A stretch of DNA of 64,000 nucleotides from Roseateles sp. XES5 (lineage in GTDB: Bacteria; Pseudomonadota; Alphaproteobacteria; Rhizobiales; Rhizobiaceae), in NCBI RefSeq assembly GCF_020535545.1, contig NZ_CP084752.1, forward strand, positions 1,719,501 through 1,783,500. The letters are read 5' to 3'. Shown here piece after piece: positions 21,075 to 31,027 of this stretch. The notes under the pieces are model-generated. The model ran no database searches, had not been told where the DNA came from, and was given only the letters and a program-made list of their open reading frames with translations. The number at the start of each line of letters is the position of its first letter. The first letter of the stretch is position 1. Both the position numbers and the translations under genes were made by a program.

Positions 21075-21347
21075 ATGGCCGTCTCGAAAGAGCTTCTCAT
21101 TATCAACAAGCGGGGCCTGCATGCCCGTGCCTCGGCGAAGTTCGTGCAGACGGTCGACGGCTACGACGCGGAAGTGACCGTGTCCAAGGACGGCATGACG
21201 GTGGGCGGCACCTCGATCATGGGCCTGATGATGCTGGCCGCCAGTCCGGGCTGCAGCGTACTCGTCACGGCGACGGGCGCCCAGGCGCGGCAGGTGCTCG
21301 ACGCGCTCGACGCACTGATCGCCGACCGCTTCGGCGAGGAGATGTAA
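21075..21347 (+). CDS. ptsH: Phosphocarrier protein HPr (NPr-like)
   Basis: 90 residues. The active His is residue 16 in RGLHARASAKF, and the regulatory Ser is residue 47 in GGTSIMGLMML, matching Ser46 of classical HPr. It accepts phosphate from PEP via EI (not in this window), passes it to the EIIA encoded just upstream, and is a likely substrate of the HprK encoded at 20051. Confidence 0.94.
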   Translation: MAVSKELLIINKRGLHARASAKFVQTVDGYDAEVTVSKDGMTVGGTSIMGLMMLAASPGCSVLVTATGAQARQVLDALDALIADRFGEEM

Positions 21348-21364
21348 GCCTTCCGTTAATATAA

Positions 21365-21388
21365 GGATATAAAGACTTCTTTATATCC
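21365..21388. promoter_or_regulatory. Palindromic operator upstream of ahcY
   Basis: GGATATAAAGA (21365-21375), two bases, then TCTTTATATCC (21378-21388): a perfect 11-bp inverted repeat 67 bases before the ahcY start. There is no T-run, and the near-zero loop fits a dimer-binding site better than a terminator. ArsR-family SahR regulators control ahcY in many proteobacteria through AT-rich palindromes, so this is a candidate SahR-type site; that link is inference. Confidence 0.55.
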
Positions 21389-21454
21389 GGTTGCTCCAGC
21401 CGGCGTTTCCTGATAGGAAGCGCCATCAAACAGAGCCACAAGGCTGGAGATCTC

Positions 21455-22855
<1,401 letters not shown>

Positions 22856-22883
22856 TCCTTACCCGGATTATCCACAACATCTA

Positions 22884-22921
22884 GAGGCGGCGTGCTTGAC
22901 AAGGCGCGCCGCCTCTTTTTT
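22884..22921 (+). terminator. Intrinsic terminator of ahcY
   Basis: GAGGCGGCG (22884-22892) pairs with CGCCGCCTC (22907-22915) around a 14-base loop, followed by six Ts. It starts 29 bases after the ahcY stop. Confidence 0.9.
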
Positions 22922-23056
22922 GGGCCCGTCCCTTCCCGACGATTCGGGAAACAAGTATCGTTTAAGGCATTGATTCGGCGCGGAGATGCGGACCCTTGCG
23001 CGCCGGATCGGGATGTCTTGTCGATCAGGCGGCAAACGGACGGAGACATACCGGGG

Positions 23057-25597
23057 ATGATGTCGGACAAAGAACGAGGCCGTTCCGGGCAGGTTTTCAC
23101 CCTGCCGGAGCGGGATACGGCGCATACGTTTGCGCAAAATAAAAATATGGTTAACAGCTGGTTGATGAGCCGCGGCAAGCGCCTTCTGGCGGCCGGCTCG
23201 GCGCTGACGTCGCTTGCCCTCGCCGGCCCGGCCCATGCCGCCAATGCCTATCTCGCCACCACCGAAGTCGTGACCGGTTCCATGCTGCTCGGCGTGATGT
23301 CGGCGGCGATGATCTCCGCTCTCTGGATGATCCGCCAGCGCGGCCGCATGGAGGCCGAGCACCGCGAATTGCGCGCGCATCTTTCCGACGCCCGCCACAA
23401 CGTTTCCCGCCTGCAGGCGCTGATCGGCGACAAGAACCGCCGCATCGTCATGTGGGACGGCCTTTCCGGCAAGCCGGAATTTCTGGGCCAGCTGCCGCCG
23501 GAAACCGGCGCGCCGCAGGCCGACCGCGATTTCCTCGCCTTCGGTCGCTGGCTGAAGCCGACCTCCGCCGGCGAGATCGAGCGCGCCGTCGAGAAACTGC
23601 GCTCGCAGGCCCAGAGCTTCGACCTCATCGTGGAAACCAGCCGCGAAGAAGTGCTGGAAGCCCAGGGCCGCGTTTCCGGCGGCCAGGCCTTCGTGCGCTT
23701 CGTGGCGCTCAACAACCTGCGCGCGGAAGCCGCCGAGCTCAAGCTCGAGCGCGACCGGCTCGTCGCCGCGCTCACCACGCTGCAGGGCCTGCTCGACCAG
23801 ATCGACCTGCCCGTCTGGCAGCGCGCCGCCGACGGCTCGCTCGCCTGGGTGAACGAGGCCTATGCCGAGGCCGTCGAGGCCAAGGACGCAGCCGGCGCCG
23901 TCACCGAGGGCCGCGAGCTGCTGCCGACCATCGCGCGCGAAAAGATCCGCGCCACCAGCAGCTACGACACGCCCTTCCGCGACAAGATCTCTACCGTGGT
24001 GCATGGCAACCGCAGCTTCTTCGACGTGGTCGACACCAGAAGCGCGACGGGTTCGGCCGGCATCGCCGTCAACGTCTCCGATGTCGAGGCGGTGCGCGAG
24101 GAGCTGGTGCGCACGCTGAAGAGCCATGCCGAAACGCTCGATCATCTGGCGACCCCGGTCGCCATCTTTGACGGCGACCAGCGCCTGCAATTCTACAACC
24201 AGGCTTTCCAGCACATGTGGGAGGTCGACATGGCCTTCCTCGAGGGCAAGCCCGGCAATGGCGAGTTGCTCGACCGGCTGCGCGCCGCCGGCAAGCTGCC
24301 TGAACAGCTGAACTGGAAGCAGTGGAAGGAAAACGCCCTTTCCGTCTACCGCGCCATCGACACGCAGACCGACCTCTGGCACCTGCCGAACGGCCAGACG
24401 TTGCGCGTCTTCGCCACCGCCCGCCCCCAAGGCGGCGCCACCTGGGTCTTCGAGAACCTGACCGAGAAGGTCGATCTCGAAACGCGCTACAACACGCTGG
24501 TGCAGGTTCAGGACGAGACGATCGACCATCTCGCCGAAGGCGTCGCGGTGTTCAGTCCGGACGGACGCATCCGCCTCTCCAACCCCGCTTTCCGGGCATT
24601 GTGGGGCATCAGCGAGGCCGAGGCGACATCCGGCACGCATATCCGCGCCATCGAGCAGGCCTGCGCCCCGTCCTACGACAAGCCGGACGGCTGGAAGCGC
24701 TTTGCGCACATGATCACCAGCTTCGACGACGAGCGGCCCTCGTGCCAGGGCGTCCTGGAGCTGCGCACCGGCCTCATCCTCGATTTCGCGGTCATTCCGC
24801 TTTCCAACGCGCAGACGATGCTGACTTTCGTCAACGTCACCGACAGCGTACGCGTCAGCCGTGCGCTCACGGAGAAGAACGAGGCCTTGCGCAAGGCAGA
24901 TGCGTTGAAGAACGACTTCGTCCAGCACGTCTCCTACGAGCTGCGCTCGCCGCTGACCAACATCATCGGCTTTGCGGACCTCTTGAAGACGCCGACCATG
25001 GGCGAGCTCAACGACCGTCAGTCCGAATATGTCGATCACATCGCAACGTCCTCGGCGGTGCTGCTCACCATCGTCAACGACATTCTCGACCTTGCGACCG
25101 TCGATGCCGGCATCATGGAACTCGACTATACCGAGATCAACCTGACGGACCTGCTCGACGACGTTTCCATGCAGTTCGCCGACCGGCTGCACGACGCGCA
25201 GGTGACGCTGGAAATCACCGCGCCGGACAATCTCGGCACCATCGTCGCCGACCAGCAGCGGCTCAAGCAGATCCTCATCAAGCTCTTGAGCAATGCCGCG
25301 AATTTCGCGCCGGAAGGCAGCTCCATCGGTCTGAGATGCTGGCGCGAGGGCCGCGACCTCGTCTTCACGGTTTCCGACCGGGGACCGGGCATTCCGCAGG
25401 ACGTGCTGAAGACGGTGTTCGACCGCTTCGAGAGCCACGGTCGCCACGGCGGCGCGGGTCTCGGCCTTTCCATCGTGGAAAGCTTCGTCAGCCTGCACCA
25501 CGGCACCGTCTCCATCGACAGCCAGGAAGGCCGCGGCACCCACGTCACCGTGCGCATCCCCTCCGCGACGATGACCTCCTTCGCAGCGGCGGAATAG
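23057..25597 (+). CDS. divL: DivL-like PAS sensor pseudo-histidine kinase with Tyr in the H-box
   Basis: About 846 residues. An N-terminal hydrophobic pair (RLLAAGSALTSLALAG, then GSMLLGVMSAAMISALWMI) anchors it; coiled-coil and PAS-like regions follow (VWQRAADGSLAWVNEAY; VAIFDGDQRLQFYNQAF; VAVFSPDGRIRLSNPAF). The H-box reads VQHVSYELRSPLTNI: the usual phospho-His position is Tyr (about residue 627, codon 24935-24937). The ATPase domain is complete (LLSNAANFAP, DRGPGIP, GAGLGLSIV). A Tyr here is the mark of DivL, which in Caulobacter acts with DivK and CckA to control CtrA and cell polarity. The start is uncertain; ATG 23057/23060 has a weak ribosome site. Confidence 0.88.
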   Translation: MMSDKERGRSGQVFTLPERDTAHTFAQNKNMVNSWLMSRGKRLLAAGSALTSLALAGPAHAANAYLATTEVVTGSMLLGVMSAAMISALWMIRQRGRMEAEHRELRAHLSDARHNVSRLQALIGDKNRRIVMWDGLSGKPEFLGQLPPETGAPQADRDFLAFGRWLKPTSAGEIERAVEKLRSQAQSFDLIVETSREEVLEAQGRVSGGQAFVRFVALNNLRAEAAELKLERDRLVAALTTLQGLLDQIDLPVWQRAADGSLAWVNEAYAEAVEAKDAAGAVTEGRELLPTIAREKIRATSSYDTPFRDKISTVVHGNRSFFDVVDTRSATGSAGIAVNVSDVEAVREELVRTLKSHAETLDHLATPVAIFDGDQRLQFYNQAFQHMWEVDMAFLEGKPGNGELLDRLRAAGKLPEQLNWKQWKENALSVYRAIDTQTDLWHLPNGQTLRVFATARPQGGATWVFENLTEKVDLETRYNTLVQVQDETIDHLAEGVAVFSPDGRIRLSNPAFRALWGISEAEATSGTHIRAIEQACAPSYDKPDGWKRFAHMITSFDDERPSCQGVLELRTGLILDFAVIPLSNAQTMLTFVNVTDSVRVSRALTEKNEALRKADALKNDFVQHVSYELRSPLTNIIGFADLLKTPTMGELNDRQSEYVDHIATSSAVLLTIVNDILDLATVDAGIMELDYTEINLTDLLDDVSMQFADRLHDAQVTLEITAPDNLGTIVADQQRLKQILIKLLSNAANFAPEGSSIGLRCWREGRDLVFTVSDRGPGIPQDVLKTVFDRFESHGRHGGAGLGLSIVESFVSLHHGTVSIDSQEGRGTHVTVRIPSATMTSFAAAE

Positions 25598-25604
25598 GCC
25601 GTCC

Positions 25605-27101
25605 ATGACGCTCGACATCGTCCTTCCCGACGAAGCCGCCACCATCCGCTTCGGCGAAGACATGGCGCTCGCCGTCAGGCGTGGTGACTATATCGCCCTG
25701 TCGGGCGATCTCGGCGCCGGCAAATCGACCTTTTCACGCGCGCTGATCCGGGCGATCGCTGACGATGCCTATCTGGAAGTGCCGAGCCCGACCTTCACGC
25801 TGGTCCAGAGCTACGACCTCAGGCTTCCCGTCGCCCATTTCGATCTCTACCGCATCGCCGATGCCGCCGAGATCGACGAACTCGGCTTCGACGAGGCGCT
25901 TTCCGACGGCGTCTGCCTAGTCGAATGGCCGGAAAAGGGTCTTGGCGCCCTGCCGGCGGTGGGAGTTTCGCTCACCTTCGTGCACGAGGGCGACGGACGG
26001 CGTGTTTCCATCGACGCTCCCGACGCGGCGCTGGCCCGCATCCGCCGCTCGCTGGCCATCCGCGCCTTCCTCGACGATGCCGGCTATCGCGACGCGACGC
26101 GGCGGCACCTGACAGGCGATGCCTCGGTGCGAGCCTACGAACATGTCCATGCCGCCGGCCAGCGCTTCGTGCTGATGGATGCGCCGCGCCACGCACCCGG
26201 CCCGATCCTCGCCCATGGCAAATATTACCAGCAGATCGCCCATATCGCCGAGGACGTGAAACCGTTCATCGCGGTCGGCAGACACCTCGTCGCGCGCGGC
26301 CTTCTCGCCCCGGCCATTCATGAGGCGGATATCGAGCAGGGCATCCTGCTGATCGAGGACCTCGGCAGTGACGGCGTGCTGAACGCGGAAGGCGCGCCGA
26401 TTGCCGAGCGCTACCGCGAAAGCGCCGCCTGTCTTGCCCATCTGCATGGCGCGGCGTTCACCCGCGACCTTCCGGTGGCGGAGGGCATCGTCCACACCGT
26501 TCCCGATTTCGATCGCGATGCCATGCAGATCGAGGTGAGCCTTCTGACCGACTGGTACCTGCCCTGGAAACGCGGCACGCCGGCGAGCGAAGAGGAGCGG
26601 CGCGCCTATGTCGGCATCTGGGACGCTCTGATCGCCAGCCTTTCGACGGCCGAGCACAATCTGCTGCTGCGCGACTTCCATTCGCCGAACATCATCTGGC
26701 GGCCGGACGCGATCGGCACCGACCGGGTCGGCATCATCGACTTTCAGGATGCGATGATCGGCCCCTCGGCCTATGACGTCGCCTCGCTAGTGCAGGATGC
26801 GCGCGTCGACATGCCCGACGACGTGGCGGACGGCGTGCTGGGCCACTATCTCGCGCTGCGTGAAAAGGAAGCCGGATTCGACCGCGACAGGTTCCTGCGC
26901 GACTGGCACGTCATGGCGGCGCAGCGCAACTGCAAGCTCGTCGGCATCTGGGTGCGCCTGATGCAGCGCGACGGCAAGCCGGCCTATATGCGCCACATGC
27001 CGCGCACCTTCCGCAACCTCACGCGGGCGCTCGCCCATCCCGATCTCGCCCCCTTGCGCGAGTGGTGTGAAAAGGCTGGAATCCTCGCGACCGAATCATA
27101 G
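25605..27101 (+). CDS. tsaE: Fusion of TsaE ATPase and AmgK-like sugar kinase
   Basis: 498 residues joining two enzymes. Residues ~1-150 are TsaE (P-loop GDLGAGKS at 34-41, VPSPTFTLVQSYD, HFDLYRI), the ATPase needed for t6A37 tRNA modification with TsaB and TsaD. Residues ~160-498 are an APH-fold kinase (catalytic LLRDFHSPNIIW near 361, metal site IIDFQDA near 378) like AmgK, which phosphorylates N-acetylmuramic acid at C1 in peptidoglycan recycling. The next gene is MurU, the following step, which supports the AmgK reading. This fusion is usual in rhizobia. It starts 8 bases after divL. Confidence 0.92.
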   Translation: MTLDIVLPDEAATIRFGEDMALAVRRGDYIALSGDLGAGKSTFSRALIRAIADDAYLEVPSPTFTLVQSYDLRLPVAHFDLYRIADAAEIDELGFDEALSDGVCLVEWPEKGLGALPAVGVSLTFVHEGDGRRVSIDAPDAALARIRRSLAIRAFLDDAGYRDATRRHLTGDASVRAYEHVHAAGQRFVLMDAPRHAPGPILAHGKYYQQIAHIAEDVKPFIAVGRHLVARGLLAPAIHEADIEQGILLIEDLGSDGVLNAEGAPIAERYRESAACLAHLHGAAFTRDLPVAEGIVHTVPDFDRDAMQIEVSLLTDWYLPWKRGTPASEEERRAYVGIWDALIASLSTAEHNLLLRDFHSPNIIWRPDAIGTDRVGIIDFQDAMIGPSAYDVASLVQDARVDMPDDVADGVLGHYLALREKEAGFDRDRFLRDWHVMAAQRNCKLVGIWVRLMQRDGKPAYMRHMPRTFRNLTRALAHPDLAPLREWCEKAGILATES

Positions 27102-27113
27102 CGCGAGCCTGAC

Positions 27114-27848
27114 ATGAAGATCGAAGACGCCATGGTGCTGGCCGCCGGCCTTGGAACGCGCCTGCGCCCCATCACCGATACGATGCCGAAGCCGCTGGTG
27201 CCGATCGCCGGCAAGCCGATGATCGACTACGGGCTCGATGCGCTGGCGGAAGCGGGCGTGAAACGCGCCGTCGTCAACGTGCACCATTTCGCCGACCAGA
27301 TGAAAACGCATCTGGCAAACCGGATGGCACCGGAAATCATCCTCTCCGACGAGACGGACCGGCTGATGAATTCCGGCGGCGGGCTTGCCAAGGGCCTGAA
27401 ACTGCTTGGCCGCGGCCCCGTGCTCGTCATGAATGCCGATCTCTTCTGGATCGGCGAGACGCCCGGCGAGGAGACCAACCTCCAGCGGCTCTCGGACGCC
27501 TTCGATCCTGACAGCATGGACATGCTGATGCTCTGCGTGAATCTGGAAGACACGACGGGCCACAATGGCAAGAAGGACTTTTCGATGGGTGGCGAGGGCC
27601 GCCTCGCGCGTTACAGCGAGGAGAGCGGCAATCCGGTGGTCTATGCCGGCGCCATCGCCATGATGCCGGCGCTCTTCGACGATGCGCCGGACGACGCGTT
27701 CAACCTCAACATCTATTTCGACCGCGCCATCGAGAAAGGCCGGCTCTTCGGCCTCATGCTGGAAGGACACTGGATCACCGTTGGCACGCCGGACGCCATC
27801 GGCGCGGCGGAAGCCGTCATCGGCACGTACCGCGAGGCGGCGGCATGA
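27114..27848 (+). CDS. murU: N-acetylmuramate alpha-1-phosphate uridylyltransferase (MurU-like)
   Basis: A 244-residue nucleotidyltransferase. The signature VLAAGLGTRLRPIT with Lys in MPKPLVPIAGKP is at residues 8-35, and VMNADLFW holds the metal-binding Asp. Next to an AmgK domain it most likely makes UDP-MurNAc, a recycling route that bypasses de novo MurA. Related proteins act on mannose- or glucose-1-phosphate, so the substrate is inferred from context. The stop overlaps the addB start (ATGA). Confidence 0.87.
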   Translation: MKIEDAMVLAAGLGTRLRPITDTMPKPLVPIAGKPMIDYGLDALAEAGVKRAVVNVHHFADQMKTHLANRMAPEIILSDETDRLMNSGGGLAKGLKLLGRGPVLVMNADLFWIGETPGEETNLQRLSDAFDPDSMDMLMLCVNLEDTTGHNGKKDFSMGGEGRLARYSEESGNPVVYAGAIAMMPALFDDAPDDAFNLNIYFDRAIEKGRLFGLMLEGHWITVGTPDAIGAAEAVIGTYREAAA

Positions 27849-30800
27849 CGGGCGGCCGGGGCGGGCGCATCTTCTCGATCCCCGCGAGCCTGCCCTTCCT
27901 GAAAACGGTCGCGACGAGCCTCATCGATGGTCGGCTCGTTCCAGGCTTCACCTACGATCCCGCCGATCCATTGGCGCTGGCCGATGTGACGATCTACGTG
28001 CCGACGCGCCGTTCGGCCCGTGTCATCCGCTCGGAATTCGTCGATCTCTTCGGCGGACGGTCGGCCATCCTTCCCACCATCCGCGCGCTCGGCGAGACGG
28101 ATGACGACAGCGGCTTCTTCGACGAAGTCGCGCCGGCGCTCCTCGACATGACCGAGCCGCTCTCCGGCCCGACACGGCTTCTGGAACTTGCCCGGCTCGT
28201 GCTCGCTTGGCGCAACCGCCTGCCGGCCGCCGTCACCGCCGTCCATGCGGAGAGCCCCCTGGTGGCGCCGGCAAGCCCGGCCGATGCCGTCTGGCTTGCC
28301 CGCAACCTCGCCGAGATCATCGACGCGATGGAGACGGAGGAACTCGACTGGTCGGCGCTGGAAAACCTCGACGTTTCCAACCATGCGCTCTGGTGGCAGC
28401 TCACCGCCGAATTCCTGACCATCGCCAGCGTCTACTGGCCGGCGCGGCTTGCCGAACTCAGCCGTTCCTCGCCGTCGCTGCGGCGCAATGCGACGCTGCA
28501 CGCCGAGACGGAACGGTATCGCCATTTCCCACCGGCCGGCCCCGTCATCATCGCCGGCTCGACGGGCTCCATTCCCGCGACGGCCGGATTGATCGCCGCC
28601 GTGGCGCGCCTGCCGAACGGCGTCGTCATCCTGCCCGGCCTCGACCGGTTCATGTCTGACAGTGAATGGCTGCTCGTCGGCCACCAGGGCGGCGATGGCG
28701 CGCAGAAGCCCGATTCGGCGGCGCGCAGTCATCCGCAATACGGCCTTCACCGTCTGCTCGCCCGCATCGGCTGTAGCCGCGACGACGTCGAACCGCTCGG
28801 TGATCCACCCGAGGCGCTGGAATACCGCGCAAGAATCCTTTCCAGCGCCTTCCTGCCGACGCAGGCAACGGCCGGCTGGGGGGAGGTGCGCGGCACGCTC
28901 GATCCCACCCTGACGGCCGCCGCCTTCCGCGAGGTCTCGCTGGTGGAAGCGGCGAACGAGCGGGAGGAGGCGCTGGCCATCGCCATCGCGCTCCGCCTTG
29001 CCCTGGAGGAAAGCGACGACGCGCAGGCCGCGCTGATCACGCCCGACCGCGCGCTGGGCCGGCGGGTGGCGGCGGAGCTGGCCCGCTTCGGCATCGAGGC
29101 GGACGATTCGGCCGGCACGCCGCTCCTCTCGACCCCGCAGGGAACGCTGCTGCGACTGCTCGTCGACGCGGCGCTACGCCCCGGCGATCCGGTGCCGCTG
29201 GTCGCGCTGCTGAAGCATCCTCTGGCCCGCTTCGGCCTGCCGCTGGAAGAGCTGCACGTGGCGGTGACCGCCCTGGAACTGACCGCGCTGCGCGGCGGCA
29301 CCGCCGAGATCGACATTTCCACGCTCGAACCGTTGCTCGCAGGCGCCATCGCCCGGCAGGCGGAGGATCGCCATCCTCCCGTCTGGCGCACCGCCCTGCC
29401 GGAAACGGCAATGCCGCTCGCCCTCGATCTCGCCCGCCGGATCGCCGAGGCCGTCGAACCGCTGGCCGGCATGCTGCTGCACCAGAGCCGCACGGGGCGG
29501 CGCTTTTCCGCAAAGCTGCCGCTCGCCGACTGGGCGGAGTGGACCGGGCGGGCTCTGGAGGCGGTCGTCGCGGACGAGCGCGGCGACCTTGCGGCGCTCT
29601 GGTCCGGCGAAGCGGGCGACAGCCTGGCGACCCTCCTCAAAAGCGTGATCGAGACGGACGGCCAGATCGAGGCCGACGGGCCGCAATGGTGCGACATCGT
29701 CGAGGCGCTGGCGGCAAGCGAGAGCGTCAAGCCGCGGTCCATGCGCCATCCGCGCGTCTTCATCTTCGGCGCGCTCGAATCGCGCTTGCAGAGTGTCGAT
29801 ACGGTGATCGTCGGTGGCCTCAACGAGGGTACCTGGCCGGGTCAGGCGGCGAACGACGCCTTCCTTTCCCGTATCATGAAGGTGGAGATTGGGCTGGAGC
29901 CACCCGAACGGCGCATCGGCCAGCTCGGCCATGACCTGCAAATGGCAGCCGGAACGCCGAAGCTGGTGCTGACGCGGGCGCTGCGCAACGGCACCGCTCC
30001 GACCGTCGCTTCGCGCTGGCTGCAGCGCCTCATCGCCGTTGGCGGACCCGCTTTGGCGCAGGACCTGCGCGCCCGCGGCAAGAACCTGATCCGGTGGACG
30101 GGAGCGATCGACAGAAGCCCGCCGGTGCCCATCGCGCCGCGCCCGGAGCCCTTTCCCCCCGCCGAGCTGCAACCGCGCAAATATTCCTTCAGCGAGGTCG
30201 GAAGGCTGCGCCGCGACCCCTATGCCATCTATGCCCGGCATATCCTGCGCCTCGACCCCATCGCGCCCTTCAATCTCGATCCCGGGCCGGCCGAACGCGG
30301 CTCGCTTTATCACCGCATCGTCGACCGCTTCGTGCAGGAGGCGGCATCCGGTGAACCGCTGGCGCGCATCGATCGCATCCTGCGCGAAGAATTCGCCGCG
30401 GTCGCCCTGCCGCCGCATATCGATGCCGTCTGGCGGCCGCGTTTTGCCGCCGTCGCGCGCGCCTTTGTGCACTGGCATGAACAGCGGGCGGGCAGCATCC
30501 GCGACAGCCTGACGGAAGTGCCGGCCTCGCTCGATCTCTCCGTTGCCGGCATCCGCCTGACCGGCATTGCCGACCGCATCGACATCCTGCCCGACGGGCG
30601 CGCCGACCTCATCGACTACAAGACGGGCAGCACGCCGTCGCTGAAGGTCGCCCGCGCCTTGCTTGACCCCCAGCTTTCGCTGGAAGCGGCGGCGCTTCGG
30701 CGCGGTGCGTTCCGCGGGCCGGGCCTGCGCGAGCCGGCGAACCTTCTCTATGTACGACTCAAACCCGGCGAACGGTTCAAGGCCGAACAGGTCAACAACG

Positions 30801-31027
30801 AGCAGGCGAAATCATCCACCTCCGTGCCGAAATCGGCGTTGGAACTGGCGGAAGAATCCCTGCAGAACCTTGAAAAACTGCTGACCGGCCTGATCGAAGG
30901 GCGCTTCGGCTTCAAGTCGCGCGTCATTCCCGAACAGGAACGGGCCTATGGCGGGGAATACGACCATCTGGCGCGTGTTGCCGAATGGTCGTCCGCCGAC
31001 AGCAGCGGGGAGGACGAGGATGCTTGA
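27845..31027 (+). CDS. addB: Double-strand break repair protein AddB (alphaproteobacterial type)
   Basis: 1060 residues. Partner of AddA in the helicase-nuclease that processes double-strand breaks before RecA loading, doing the job of RecBCD. The N-terminus (DVTIYVPTRRSARVIRSEF) is that of rhizobial AddB. A PD-(D/E)XK nuclease is at the C-terminus, with GRADLIDYKTGS near residue 921. TVIVGGLNEGTWPGQAANDA in the middle is typical of the inactive-helicase fold. It overlaps addA by 8 bases. Confidence 0.95.
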   Translation: MTGGRGGRIFSIPASLPFLKTVATSLIDGRLVPGFTYDPADPLALADVTIYVPTRRSARVIRSEFVDLFGGRSAILPTIRALGETDDDSGFFDEVAPALLDMTEPLSGPTRLLELARLVLAWRNRLPAAVTAVHAESPLVAPASPADAVWLARNLAEIIDAMETEELDWSALENLDVSNHALWWQLTAEFLTIASVYWPARLAELSRSSPSLRRNATLHAETERYRHFPPAGPVIIAGSTGSIPATAGLIAAVARLPNGVVILPGLDRFMSDSEWLLVGHQGGDGAQKPDSAARSHPQYGLHRLLARIGCSRDDVEPLGDPPEALEYRARILSSAFLPTQATAGWGEVRGTLDPTLTAAAFREVSLVEAANEREEALAIAIALRLALEESDDAQAALITPDRALGRRVAAELARFGIEADDSAGTPLLSTPQGTLLRLLVDAALRPGDPVPLVALLKHPLARFGLPLEELHVAVTALELTALRGGTAEIDISTLEPLLAGAIARQAEDRHPPVWRTALPETAMPLALDLARRIAEAVEPLAGMLLHQSRTGRRFSAKLPLADWAEWTGRALEAVVADERGDLAALWSGEAGDSLATLLKSVIETDGQIEADGPQWCDIVEALAASESVKPRSMRHPRVFIFGALESRLQSVDTVIVGGLNEGTWPGQAANDAFLSRIMKVEIGLEPPERRIGQLGHDLQMAAGTPKLVLTRALRNGTAPTVASRWLQRLIAVGGPALAQDLRARGKNLIRWTGAIDRSPPVPIAPRPEPFPPAELQPRKYSFSEVGRLRRDPYAIYARHILRLDPIAPFNLDPGPAERGSLYHRIVDRFVQEAASGEPLARIDRILREEFAAVALPPHIDAVWRPRFAAVARAFVHWHEQRAGSIRDSLTEVPASLDLSVAGIRLTGIADRIDILPDGRADLIDYKTGSTPSLKVARALLDPQLSLEAAALRRGAFRGPGLREPANLLYVRLKPGERFKAEQVNNEQAKSSTSVPKSALELAEESLQNLEKLLTGLIEGRFGFKSRVIPEQERAYGGEYDHLARVAEWSSADSSGEDEDA

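Noticed and set aside
21365..21388. The ahcY palindrome as an intrinsic terminator for ptsH
   Set aside because: AT-rich stem, 2-base loop and no T-run; a protein-binding site is the better reading.
22892..23056. Upstream extension of divL to a TTG at 22892
   Set aside because: The extension starts inside the ahcY terminator stem, so it cannot be the translated start.
22868..25663. A 931-codon open frame antisense to divL
   Set aside because: Spans the ahcY terminator and the whole divL gene, low-complexity G/A/R/V-rich composition, no family motif; antisense shadow.
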